Part shown: in pieces, positions 1 to 7,515 of the stretch
How the letters are laid out: each line of letters starts with the position of its first letter
Position numbering within the stretch: position 1 is the first letter of the stretch
Assembly (NCBI GenBank): GCA_024243835.1
Contig: JALPMN010000485.1
Location: forward strand, 1 to 11,399
Length of the DNA stretch: 11,399 bases
Source of the DNA: Enteropsectra breve
Lineage: Eukaryota; Microsporidia
Direction of reading: 5' to 3'
Notes under the pieces: generated by a model
Told to the model about the DNA's origin: nothing
What the model saw: only the letters and a program-made list of their open reading frames with translations
Database searches by the model: none
Position numbers and translations under genes: made by a program

Positions 1-34
1 TTTTTTATTACGTTATTAAAATAGAAAAATAAAT

Positions 35-42
35 TATTTAAA
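35..42 (+). promoter_or_regulatory. TATA-like box of the WD40 gene
   Basis: The sequence TATTTAAA ends 19 bases before the ATG at 62. The same 19-base gap is found at three other genes in this window. A CCC triplet lies directly before the ATG (ccca-ATG), resembling the C-rich start-proximal motif described in microsporidia. Confidence 0.5.
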
Positions 43-61
43 GATTTTTTTTACATACCCA

Positions 62-1150
62 ATGAGCCATAAATTCTTTGCAGCCAAAGAGAACAATATG
101 AATTTTGCAGAAAATAGCCACATTCTTGGATTAAGCCCAGAAATAAAGTTCAGTCTGGCAGGAAAAATATGCAGCTCACCACTATCCGAGTGTGTCTACA
201 GCTGGGACTTGGATCTTTTTGCAGGAATCACCGAGGGCAGCACAGTTGTTTTGGCACAGAGAAACAATCTCCACAACTCACTCAAAGAAGAAACAAATGA
301 AACAACGCTATTTCAAGATCCTAAAATTGAGAAAGGCAGCATCCAGGAGAAGACAGCCTGCTTCATGGGCGAGAGTGAGGATGCATCCAGCGCTGCACTT
401 ATCGCTCTGGAAGAAGACATCGCAGGGATACGATGGCGCTGTGCCTTCAATCTGCTGGTGCTGACCAAGGAGGGAACACTCTACGAATTCGATCTGCAGC
501 AAAAAAGCCGTGAAACAAGATTTCTTGGAGAGCACCGGTACACAACGATGGAATATGCTGATGGCCTTGTATACACGGGCACATCGAAGGGTGGCATAGA
601 TGTGTGGGACAAGAGCCACAAAACTCCAGTCATGTCTATAACATTCAAGCACGAGCGCATTTCGCCGCCTATAAACAACATGCTGATAGAAAATGATTTG
701 CTTTACTGCTCTGTGGGAAATACCGGTAAAATAGTCGTGTGGGACAGAAGAAACCCCAAAAAGTGCCTCAATGTATGCAAGCTATCGAATGGGCCAGTGA
801 CTGGCATGGCCATTAAAAACAAAATACTGTATGGAATAACCCCAGGGCATCTCTACAGAATATCAGGCGATTTGTGCTACAATGAGAAAATTTATACTTT
901 GGATCCGGGCGGCTTCTACTGGAATTGTCCAGTGACACACAACATAAAGTTCTGTGGTGGGGCCATGGTGTGGAACAAGGGAGAAGAGCTCTTTATAAAG
1001 AACGATGAGGGTTATGTTGTGAAGTACACAATCAATAAGATGATAAACTTTAATTTTACGAAAGATGGTGAGATCTTGATATATGGAGAGAGTGGGTGTA
1101 TTTTGATTGGAAAAATAGTCGAGCGAATGGGCATAATAAAACAAATATAA
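62..1150 (+). CDS. WD40-repeat (beta-propeller) protein
   Basis: This 362-residue protein has no signal peptide or membrane segment and so probably acts in the cytoplasm or nucleus. Two clear WD blades are visible: residues about 160-184, ending GGIDVWD, and about 205-229, ending GKIVVWDRR. Weaker beta-rich segments around 45-66, 123-145, 240-268, 290-320 and 325-350 would complete a six- or seven-bladed propeller. Residues about 70-110 form a charged, low-complexity insertion. Propellers of this type are protein-interaction scaffolds in nuclear pore, ribosome-assembly, chromatin and ubiquitin-ligase complexes; I cannot say which one this is. The start at 62 is preferred over the ATG at 98 because of the TATA-like box and adjacent CCC motif. 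It is the only gene here that looks like a conserved intracellular factor. It is convergent with the next gene. Confidence 0.85.
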   Translation: MSHKFFAAKENNMNFAENSHILGLSPEIKFSLAGKICSSPLSECVYSWDLDLFAGITEGSTVVLAQRNNLHNSLKEETNETTLFQDPKIEKGSIQEKTACFMGESEDASSAALIALEEDIAGIRWRCAFNLLVLTKEGTLYEFDLQQKSRETRFLGEHRYTTMEYADGLVYTGTSKGGIDVWDKSHKTPVMSITFKHERISPPINNMLIENDLLYCSVGNTGKIVVWDRRNPKKCLNVCKLSNGPVTGMAIKNKILYGITPGHLYRISGDLCYNEKIYTLDPGGFYWNCPVTHNIKFCGGAMVWNKGEELFIKNDEGYVVKYTINKMINFNFTKDGEILIYGESGCILIGKIVERMGIIKQI

Positions 1151-1560
1151 ACATTATCCGAGGAAATATGAAAACAAGATGTTCTTTGAAAGTCTTATTT
1201 AAGTCTTCAGGGAGTTGTAAAATATTTTTGAAAGTAAATTTAGACAGCGATTTTTAATTATGTGCTATTCATTGCCAAATCTGTGAATATAAAGAGAAAA
1301 ATTCAAATAGACAATAATGATGGTGAATAAAAGGGGGTTTTATATGCTATTTGCCTTTAAATTAATTAATTAATTAAATTATCAAATGGATGAATAAGAG
1401 ATGTTAAACGCTATTTTAAGATAGCTTTACATGGCAAAAGACCCAAAAACATTATTCTTAGCAGGTCTATCAACAAATTACTTAATTTTATATTTCAAGG
1501 TTGAAATTATAAATTAAAGAAGTTAGTGTCTTCTAATAAAATTAAGATTTTTTATTGATG
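1151..1560. other. Convergent spacer, no gene seen
   Basis: This 410-base AT-rich spacer lies between the 3' ends of two convergent genes. No ORF, tRNA or rRNA is visible. It holds an AATT microsatellite near 1359-1380. AATAAA hexamers occur on + at 1326-1331 and on - at 1551-1556; the latter is only a few bases past the stop of the minus-strand gene and could serve as its poly(A) signal. Confidence 0.5.
1359..1380. repeat. (AATT)n microsatellite
   Basis: This is a run of four to five AATT units. It is self-complementary and could form a cruciform. It is probably simple slippage in AT-rich spacer DNA. Confidence 0.8.
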
Positions 1561-2502
1561 TTAGAATTTATGCCTTATTCTTCCCATAAGTGCATTTGTG
1601 CGAGGATGCCTGCTTAATAGATTTATAAACTTTTTCCTTTTGTTCCCACAAGAGCGTTTAGACACCAAGCACTTGTTTTCGCTATGCTCTTCAGGCACAG
1701 ATTCCTCATATTTTTTACTTTTTCTTATACGCATGGGCCTGCGTTTTTCATCATGTGAAATTGAATGATTTTCCGTATTCTTTACTACTGGCATCGTATC
1801 GCTCTCTCCATTGAGTTTATTCTTTCCTCTACGGTAGAGCGGACTAAATCTATTTCTGGAATTGTAAAATGACAGCGGATGGTTAACATTTTGCGGATTT
1901 TTGTGAGAGTAAATATTATTTGGATTGTCTCTGTTGTTTGGGTCGGTCATCGGATCTTTGATGTTCATTTGCATTGCACTGCTGTTTTTATCCGAGATAT
2001 CAACAGCCTGCAATTTGTTTTCTGAAATATCACTGTCGTTGCTTTCGTCTGGGCGCACTGGCAAAATAGCGTTGCTCTTCAGCGGGAGCACTGCCTGCTG
2101 CCCCTGGTTGCTTATCTCAAAATACAAGCTAAACTTCGTTCCATCCTCACAGTCTCTTTTATCGAAGAGTCGCAGCAGACTGTTGTACCCGATGCACTGG
2201 TCGCCGCTTCCCAGAAAAAAGTCATTTACTGCGTTAAATATCAGGCGGAAGGACTGTGCATCTTCCCCATTCTTATCTGCAAGAATCAGCTCACCATCAT
2301 CGCTGGCCAGGTGCAGTGCCTGCCTGCTCGTTGGATCTACAAGGCTGATCTCAGGACTGGCACTGCTGTTTGGTATTGGCCTGAAGTCAATAGCTAAGTT
2401 TAGGGGCACTGAAGCTACTTCTCCATCCACCAGTCCCAAATATCCGAGCGGGTCCTGAGTGTAAAGGAAAAGGGCCTTTGCTAAGCACAGAAATAAAAGC
2501 AT
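1561..2502 (-). CDS. Secreted beta-trefoil-like protein with basic disordered tail
   Basis: This 313-residue protein opens with a short signal peptide (residues 1-16, MLLFLCLAKALFLYTQ), so it is predicted to be secreted. Residues about 17-130 form a beta-rich domain. Its end, with SFRLIF at 84-89, Cys103 and Cys118 with an RL-x-K motif between them, then KFSLYFEIS at 123-131, matches the gene at 7057-7488 closely, including the 15-residue cysteine spacing. The layout resembles a ricin-B-type beta-trefoil lectin fold, which occurs in secreted microsporidian proteins. The remainder (132-313) is Asn/Ser/Asp-rich and probably disordered. It then becomes strongly basic, with clusters at 253-264 (KRRPMRIRKSKK), 282-291 (KRSCGNKRKK) and the last 16 residues. 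These clusters look like nuclear localisation or nucleic-acid-binding signals. The TATAAATA at 2522-2529 supports the start. Carbohydrate binding is unproven. Confidence 0.8.
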   Translation of the reverse strand: MLLFLCLAKALFLYTQDPLGYLGLVDGEVASVPLNLAIDFRPIPNSSASPEISLVDPTSRQALHLASDDGELILADKNGEDAQSFRLIFNAVNDFFLGSGDQCIGYNSLLRLFDKRDCEDGTKFSLYFEISNQGQQAVLPLKSNAILPVRPDESNDSDISENKLQAVDISDKNSSAMQMNIKDPMTDPNNRDNPNNIYSHKNPQNVNHPLSFYNSRNRFSPLYRRGKNKLNGESDTMPVVKNTENHSISHDEKRRPMRIRKSKKYEESVPEEHSENKCLVSKRSCGNKRKKFINLLSRHPRTNALMGRIRHKF

Positions 2503-2882
2503 TTGCAGCCAAGCATTGCTGTATTTATACTTGAGAATGGCAGCTAGTGCAAATGTTATAGTTTAAAACATTAATATTAAAAACCGAAACAAGTAGCTTA
2601 TACCCTCCATTGGGCAATAAGAGGAATACGACATTTAATATGAAATATATAAGCAGGGAATAAAATATCGTTATTTTAGAACCCCTAATCTCTCCCACAC
2701 TCATAAATAAATACTTTATTACGACAATAATAACAACAATTAAACCACTACGTATATTAACCATTGCATAAAAATATCTAAAAACCTTCATCCTTAATGT
2801 TGTGTTCTAAAGATTTGTTATTGGCCATCTAACCTATTTTAATATAAAAATTTTTAAGTAAATTTCTATTTCAACACTTATT
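2503..2882. other. Spacer between minus-strand genes; doubtful hydrophobic ORF inside
   Basis: This is 380 bases of AT-rich DNA. The minus strand of 2525-2791 is open for 88 codons and would encode two hydrophobic segments (residues about 15-30 and 40-60). However, no TATA-like box sits at the position seen for other genes. Its stop codon lies inside the TATA box of the downstream gene. T-rich DNA also readily gives hydrophobic translations. I do not call it a gene, but a small two-helix membrane protein cannot be excluded. Confidence 0.35.
2522..2529 (-). promoter_or_regulatory. TATA box of the gene at 1561-2502
   Basis: On the minus strand the sequence reads TATAAATA, ending 19 bases before the ATG at 2502. 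With the usual 25-30 base distance from TATA box to transcription start, the mRNA would begin at or within a few bases of the ATG. Confidence 0.65.
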
Positions 2883-4622
2883 TTAATAAAATGAATGCTC
2901 TAAAACCGTTATACTTGGTATCCTCTTCAGCAAAGCATCTATTTCTAATTCTGGATTGATCTCTCTACATCCATCGTCAGGCACAAACTGCTCATGCGAT
3001 ATAATTAGGTGCTCCACCACATGTTGAATAGTTTTGCTGCTATTGCCTTGTTTAGGATGGATATTAGCCAGGGTTTTATGATTTCCTGCCACTGCAAGCA
3101 GATTATTATTTGGCCGTGTATCTGGGAAGAAACTTGTGGTAAATGATTTAAGGCGCTTGTGGTATAGAAAGGGTAGGATAACCTCGCCCATTTCAATACG
3201 GCCCACAAAATGGTCTATTACCTGCGAAAGGGTAGAATTCATGTACAACAGGCTGTGAAGAATGTGGCCATCCAAGCCTACGTGTTTGCACACAATTCCG
3301 AATGTGGGAAGCTCTAAACCCCTGAGAAGTTTAATGGATTTTTTTTCGATAGGCCCAATGCCCTTCAAAATAAGCCCTGAAATATGAGCTTGTTTTGTGG
3401 CTATGAAATCTGTAAGAGCGTTTATGACCTGCCTTTCCGTTGTATTCGTGGGGCAGTGGATCTTGTCGCCCCGTACGTTTACCGTTATAATTTTTCCAGG
3501 GCATGAAATCTTCAGATAAAACTTGAGAAACTTAAAGCTGAGCAAATGAAAGTCGTCTGTGCACAGCAGCTCAACTTCTGAAATGGCCCTGAAAGACTGA
3601 ACGGGCGCTTCATTCCAATGACTATTCATGTTCTGGCTGTCTATTAATGGATTATAGTCATATTCATAATTAAAATCGTGGAGCACACCGGTGCTCTGCA
3701 AGTAATTGGCATGGTCCAGCACATCGACATGCTCATAATCGCAATGCATCCTCAGAGATGATATTATTCTGAGCCTTGCCTGGTTGTTTTTCAGTCCTTC
3801 TGTCTGCAAAAATGTATGGGGAGCAGAAAACACCAGCCTTTGATTGGCATCTATTTTGCAGAAATACACAAAATAATCCAGCTGCACGAATGTTGCATAG
3901 CCCTTGAGCGTTGAAAATTCTATATCGCTAAATTCCTTTATAAGAGGGATGCTGCTTTCATCTTTCGACTCCATATAAACGATGTCTCTGAACATCTCAT
4001 AAAGCCCTGAATAACTCAAAATACGCATTAAATTATAGTTGAAAAGATCGTTAGTCTTCACACGATAGTGCACGTTTTCATGGAAAAAATCAGCCATGTA
4101 AACAGGATCGAACTTTAAGGCGATGTAGTGAACCAGTAGCTGTATGGCCTCGTGAAAATACCGCATTTTGTATTCTTCTGGATTTAATAGCGAGCGGCGC
4201 ATTTTAAAAATCAGATCGATACAGCCCAGCATAACGGTGCCAGTAAATTTATTTGTAAGATCGGACCTGAGATGCACTATGCTTTGGGAGTTGTAGTGGC
4301 TGACGTGCTCCTCAATAACAAGGTCTTCGACGGCCTTTCTGAACTGCTCTTCATTATCATTTCTAAGGGCAGCCAGCATTTCCATCGTATCGTAAGTAGC
4401 CTGTCCCAGGCGTAGCTTTGTGAACAAGATTTCACGGTTTATTGGTATGGAATTAGCTTTTATGGAATTGACTAGAAAGTTGGATCCAAGAAGATCAGCA
4501 GCACTGCAGGTGAATGAATTGGTGCTGCTTTGCATGGTAATGGAAAGATATTTTTCAAGGGGCGATGTGCTCGCTGCCTGTAGGAAGCCAAATAATAGCA
4601 CATGCAAAACCTTCCTGTGCAT
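2883..4622 (-). CDS. Large secreted protein, tandem paralog A, unknown family
   Basis: I do not recognise this 579-residue family. The start chosen is the ATG at 4622, because from there the protein opens with a typical signal peptide (MHRKVLHVLLFGFLQAAS). An in-frame ATG at 4652 would bury it behind ten extra residues. The protein is a clear paralog of the gene at 4814-6532. Shared blocks are NSFTCSAADLL (35-45), IDLIFKMRRSL (135-145), KFDPVYMADFF (170-180), YNLMRILSYSGLYEMF (196-211), SGLILKGIG (415-423), LPTFGIVC (438-445) and HFVGRIE..LKSFTTSFFPD (471-501). The SGLILKGIG region and its spacing are faintly reminiscent of leucine-rich repeats. No transmembrane segment follows the signal peptide, so a soluble exported or wall/surface protein is likely. 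Role unknown. It resembles in style the large secreted gene families of Nematocida and other microsporidia. Confidence 0.8.
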   Translation of the reverse strand: MHRKVLHVLLFGFLQAASTSPLEKYLSITMQSSTNSFTCSAADLLGSNFLVNSIKANSIPINREILFTKLRLGQATYDTMEMLAALRNDNEEQFRKAVEDLVIEEHVSHYNSQSIVHLRSDLTNKFTGTVMLGCIDLIFKMRRSLLNPEEYKMRYFHEAIQLLVHYIALKFDPVYMADFFHENVHYRVKTNDLFNYNLMRILSYSGLYEMFRDIVYMESKDESSIPLIKEFSDIEFSTLKGYATFVQLDYFVYFCKIDANQRLVFSAPHTFLQTEGLKNNQARLRIISSLRMHCDYEHVDVLDHANYLQSTGVLHDFNYEYDYNPLIDSQNMNSHWNEAPVQSFRAISEVELLCTDDFHLLSFKFLKFYLKISCPGKIITVNVRGDKIHCPTNTTERQVINALTDFIATKQAHISGLILKGIGPIEKKSIKLLRGLELPTFGIVCKHVGLDGHILHSLLYMNSTLSQVIDHFVGRIEMGEVILPFLYHKRLKSFTTSFFPDTRPNNNLLAVAGNHKTLANIHPKQGNSSKTIQHVVEHLIISHEQFVPDDGCREINPELEIDALLKRIPSITVLEHSFY

Positions 4623-4637
4623 CGGCCTAAAATTTTG

Positions 4638-4647
4638 TAAATATTTT
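4638..4647 (-). promoter_or_regulatory. A/T-rich TATA-like box supporting the start at 4622
   Basis: The minus strand reads AAAATATTTA, ending 15 bases before the ATG at 4622. It is weaker than the other TATA boxes but in about the same place. No equivalent element lies at the expected distance from the upstream ATG at 4652. Confidence 0.35.
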
Positions 4648-4733
4648 TCCATTTGACAAAAGGTATTAAAAAAATTACATCAATAAAATCATAGCAGCAG
4701 CTATTATTTCTGCTTAAAAAGCATATTTATTTT

Positions 4734-4822
4734 GTAGTAGCGAGTATTTATTTGTAGTAGCAGGTATTTATTTAGTAGTAGCAAGTATTTATTTAGTAGT
4801 AGCAAGTATTCATTTAGTAGTA
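4734..4822. repeat. Four-copy 20-21 bp tandem repeat overlapping a stop codon
   Basis: Units with consensus GTAGTAGCAAGTATTTATTT start at 4734, 4754, 4775 and 4796, with a partial fifth at 4817. On the minus strand each full 21-base unit reads TAC-TAC-TAA followed by an AATAAA-like hexamer. The first unit is the actual 3' end of the gene at 4814-6532 (Tyr-Tyr-stop). The next two units repeat TAA in the same frame, at 4793-4795 and 4772-4774. Confidence 0.9.
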
Positions 4823-6532
4823 AGAATCACAGGGGATATTAGAAGGACATTCGTGCGGCTTTTCATAAATATAAACGCTTTCCTCAATAAAACAAATCTT
4901 CGGGATTGCACTGTTGATATCTTTGCGATGAGCAACGGACAGGTACGCTTTCTTATATCCTCCCTCTAAGTCTATGCTTGTTCCTGAGAGATCCAGGTCA
5001 CTAATTAGAAATGGCACATTTACTAGGATCAAGCGCTGGGCTATATTGGAATACTTCGCTTCTTCTTCCGTTCTTATTTCATCAATCTTTCTTTTGCCTT
5101 TTTTACTGCGCAAAGGGGACTCTTCGTACTTGAATTGATACTTTTCATTTGGCAGAAAACTCGCTGTTATACTCTTAAGGGAGATTCGATTGATTTTTTT
5201 AAAAACCAAATCCAGATATTCGAGACGCCCAACATAATGCTCGAATTTAGAGCTGAGCACCGAGGGACCAGTCAAAATCTGGCTGATAACTTTTTCGTCC
5301 CTCCAGGGTACCCAGCAACTGACCCCGAAAGTCGAAATCTGAAAATTTCTGATTTTCTCCACAGTTGCATCATCCAACTCCCCAATTCCGCTGAGAACAA
5401 GCCCTGAAAAATATACGCCAGAAGTGCTTAAGAAACTGACAAGCCCCTTCAGATGCTCTAGGCCTTCCTTGGAGAATGGGCTGCTGCACGAGAAGTGGCT
5501 GGAGAAACTGAGCGTAACTTTCATGCCTGGGCGACCGTAGAGCATGTAGAATTTAAAAAGCAGGTCACTTTGTTCGCGTGTATCTCTGGTATGAATCAGT
5601 TCAATTTCATTTATCAGAGAGGAATTCTCATTCAAAAAATCAATATGATCAATAATCTCAAAGTAATTTTCGCTTTCCATTGCTGGGAATATCACAAGCT
5701 TGTTCTTTCCATTGTAGAGCTTTATGATTTTAGTTGTCGTATAATTCGCACATCCAGCCATCATTGTTCCATCCTCTCTGATTTTCAGTAAAGCATCGAA
5801 GACATGGAGATTCAGCTTCTGAATGTTGTTAGAGAGCGAAGCAAGGTCTTCTTCACTCAAGCTCGGCACCACCGTGCTACTAGGCACATGCTTTGGATCA
5901 AGATGCTGCTTAAAATTGTCGTAGAATCCTGAGTAGTAAATTATGTTAATAAAGTTGTAACTAAAAACAAAGCTGCTCTTTATCCGGTACTGCTTGCCCT
6001 GATAGGAGACATCAACAAGCGCTGCAGGATCGAACTCCAGTGAAAAATACGCCTCCATAATTTTCTTAATGCTCAAAAGACCTACCACGCGTAGCAGCTG
6101 ATGGGCTTCAAAGGATCTGCGCATCTGAAAAATAAAATCAATTATTTTAAGATCAATGTCATCTCCAATATTAATTTCTAATGCTGAAATAAGGTCGCTG
6201 TGCTCTGTGACATTCAAATAATGATTATCAAGCCTATAGAACCTGCCTTTCACCCGCTTTCTGCACTTGGCCTCGTGTATGTCCGAGAGCGTTTTAAGAT
6301 TTTCGACAGAATGTTTCTTGACCTGCTGGACGAACCGTCTTTTAACTTCGAAAATCCATTGCTCTTCGCTTGTCCAGTGCTTCTCGAGGGTCCTTAAAAA
6401 ACTGCTTGAGCTTAAAATATCCGTCACAAAGCAGCTAAAGCTACTACTCGCATTTCTTATTTTTACCTGGAGAAAGTCATTTTTGAGTGTTGTGGCTCTC
6501 ATCCCTGCTAACATCATGAGTGTGAACAGCAT
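4814..6532 (-). CDS. Large secreted protein, tandem paralog B, unknown family
   Basis: This 572-residue protein has a short signal peptide (MLFTLMMLAGMRATTL) and belongs to the same unrecognised family as its neighbour at 2883-4622. Matching blocks are SSFSCFVTDIL (30-40), IDFIFQMRRSF (131-141), EFDPAALVDV (166-175), YNFINIIYYSGFYDNF (192-207), SGLVLSGIG (376-384), STFGVSC (400-406) and HYVGRLE..LKSITASFLPN (432-462). Spacing is conserved but overall identity is low, so the duplication is old or the proteins evolve fast. Unlike its paralog it carries a basic cluster at about 475-482 (RSKKGKRK), resembling a monopartite nuclear localisation signal. The C-terminus ends in a Cys-rich, Tyr-rich segment running into the tandem repeat. 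The start is supported by TATAAAAA at 6552-6559. Function unknown; an exported parasite protein is the best guess. Confidence 0.82.
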   Translation of the reverse strand: MLFTLMMLAGMRATTLKNDFLQVKIRNASSSFSCFVTDILSSSSFLRTLEKHWTSEEQWIFEVKRRFVQQVKKHSVENLKTLSDIHEAKCRKRVKGRFYRLDNHYLNVTEHSDLISALEINIGDDIDLKIIDFIFQMRRSFEAHQLLRVVGLLSIKKIMEAYFSLEFDPAALVDVSYQGKQYRIKSSFVFSYNFINIIYYSGFYDNFKQHLDPKHVPSSTVVPSLSEEDLASLSNNIQKLNLHVFDALLKIREDGTMMAGCANYTTTKIIKLYNGKNKLVIFPAMESENYFEIIDHIDFLNENSSLINEIELIHTRDTREQSDLLFKFYMLYGRPGMKVTLSFSSHFSCSSPFSKEGLEHLKGLVSFLSTSGVYFSGLVLSGIGELDDATVEKIRNFQISTFGVSCWVPWRDEKVISQILTGPSVLSSKFEHYVGRLEYLDLVFKKINRISLKSITASFLPNEKYQFKYEESPLRSKKGKRKIDEIRTEEEAKYSNIAQRLILVNVPFLISDLDLSGTSIDLEGGYKKAYLSVAHRKDINSAIPKICFIEESVYIYEKPHECPSNIPCDSYY

Positions 6533-6551
6533 TCCCTGAAAAAATCAGCAG

Positions 6552-6559
6552 TTTTTATA
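6552..6559 (-). promoter_or_regulatory. TATA box of the gene at 4814-6532
   Basis: The minus strand reads TATAAAAA, ending exactly 19 bases before the ATG at 6532. A GGG triplet lies just before the start codon (caggga-ATG). Confidence 0.65.
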
Positions 6560-6736
6560 GTATTATTTTCTGATCATTTATGAAATTTTTAAATAGCTAA
6601 AAATCAAAGATTAAGAATCATCATTACTTTATTTGCGCGATGAAAAGTTTTGGTGAAAACAAGTGATTGATGCAGGAAAATCTAAGATTTATTTCAAAAA
6701 TCCCTGTTATCTCATGATAATGCGAGATGAAAATTT

Positions 6737-6801
6737 CTCGAATTAAGATACGTGTAAACCAAATATCAAAATATAAATTTTTTAATTTATCTTAATTCGA
6801 G
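6737..6801. repeat. Perfect 14-bp inverted repeat
   Basis: The left arm CTCGAATTAAGATA (6737-6750) and the right arm TATCTTAATTCGAG (6788-6801) are exact reverse complements. They are separated by a 37-base AT-rich spacer. No terminator, target-site duplication or transposase accompanies them. A TATA box starts two bases after the right arm. Confidence 0.85.
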
Positions 6802-6802
6802 G

Positions 6803-6810
6803 TATAAATA
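6803..6810 (+). promoter_or_regulatory. Orphan TATA box
   Basis: TATAAATA on the plus strand has no ATG about 20 bases downstream. The first ATG, at 6849, opens only a four-codon frame. It may drive a non-coding RNA, be a relic of a lost gene, or be chance. Confidence 0.3.
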
Positions 6811-7056
6811 GCAAGAGGCTGCATTCAGACTGTTATAAGGCCAGTTTGGATGAAAATATTGTAGTTTTTCAGTATATTATGATATAATTCTTACTAAAGA
6901 CCAGTTTAATGATGTATTTAGTGCTGAATTAGTATTTATTTTTTTTTAATAAAAGTCAGTACTAAGTCGATGGATTTTAATTTAAAGAGAACACTGGTTC
7001 TACAACGTCAATATAAACTTAAATAATACATTGCTTAAGTATTGAGAAATATCACT

Positions 7057-7488
7057 TTACTTGCCGTAGTTTTTTGAATGGCGGTCTGATATTTCGTACC
7101 ACAAATAAAACTTGTGTCCCGTCAGGCAGCTTCTTTTCAGGAATCGCTCTTCACGCCTCTTGTAGCCGAGGCACCGGTCTCCGTTGACGAGATAGTACGC
7201 ATTATCTGCCGCCAGTACAATTCTGAAGGACTGCAGATAGTCCCCATACTCTTCGTCATTCAGCACAAGATCATCTCCTGCCTGCTTGACCTCCGCTGTT
7301 CCTTGTCTTTCTGAAAGCCCTGCACTGATTTCAGGCAATGGAAGATTGTTCGTGTAGAGCTTGAAGTCCACACCCTTGTCTTTTCTTACTAAAAGAAGAT
7401 GCTCATTTTTATACCCGAGGAATTCCTTGGTCGAGGCATATTGAAAAAATATGCAAGAAACAGCACATACCAACCTGAATATCATCAT
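7057..7488 (-). CDS. Short secreted beta-trefoil-like protein
   Basis: This 143-residue protein has a signal peptide (about residues 1-19, MMIFRLVCAVSCIFFQYAS) and is predicted to be secreted. After it, KEFLGYKNEHLLLV begins a beta-rich domain that ends with SFRIVL (87-92), YYLVNGDRCLGY (98-109), Cys121 and KFYLWYEIS (126-134). This pattern is shared with the gene at 1561-2502, and the cysteine spacing of 15 is identical. The fold resembles one ricin-B-type beta-trefoil. The protein stops nine residues after the domain, so it is the minimal, tail-less member of the local family. It could be an intact short version or one that lost its tail; the frame is clean with a TAA stop. It is divergent from the gene at 8001-8795. 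Confidence 0.8.
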   Translation of the reverse strand: MMIFRLVCAVSCIFFQYASTKEFLGYKNEHLLLVRKDKGVDFKLYTNNLPLPEISAGLSERQGTAEVKQAGDDLVLNDEEYGDYLQSFRIVLAADNAYYLVNGDRCLGYKRREERFLKRSCLTGHKFYLWYEISDRHSKNYGK

Positions 7489-7507
7489 TATTTAGAGCTT
7501 AATTGCG

Positions 7508-7515
7508 TTTTTATA
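7508..7515 (-). promoter_or_regulatory. TATA box of the gene at 7057-7488
   Basis: The minus strand reads TATAAAAA, ending exactly 19 bases before the ATG at 7488. It is the same octamer and the same gap as for the gene starting at 6532. Confidence 0.65.

Larger units (their letters stand above)
6560..7056. other. Gene-free AT-rich region
   Basis: This stretch of about 500 bases has no ORF of useful length. It holds a small hairpin (ATCTC...GAGAT, about 6709-6728), a perfect 14-bp inverted repeat (6737-6801) and an orphan TATAAATA (6803-6810). It could contain a decayed gene or a non-coding transcript, but nothing in the sequence identifies one. Confidence 0.4.

Noticed and set aside
1925..2458. 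177-codon plus-strand ORF antisense to the secreted gene at 1561-2502
   Set aside because: It is a shadow of a well-supported gene. The opposite strand has a signal peptide, a TATA box and a paralogous domain; this frame has none.
2525..2791. 88-residue minus-strand hydrophobic ORF with two possible membrane helices
   Set aside because: No TATA-like box at the spacing seen for other genes. Its stop falls inside the promoter of the next gene, and hydrophobic translations are common in T-rich spacers. Kept only as a remark on the spacer.
4623..4652. Ten-residue N-terminal extension of the gene at 2883-4622
   Set aside because: It would hide the signal peptide beginning MHRKVLHVLL, and no TATA-like box lies at the right distance from 4652.
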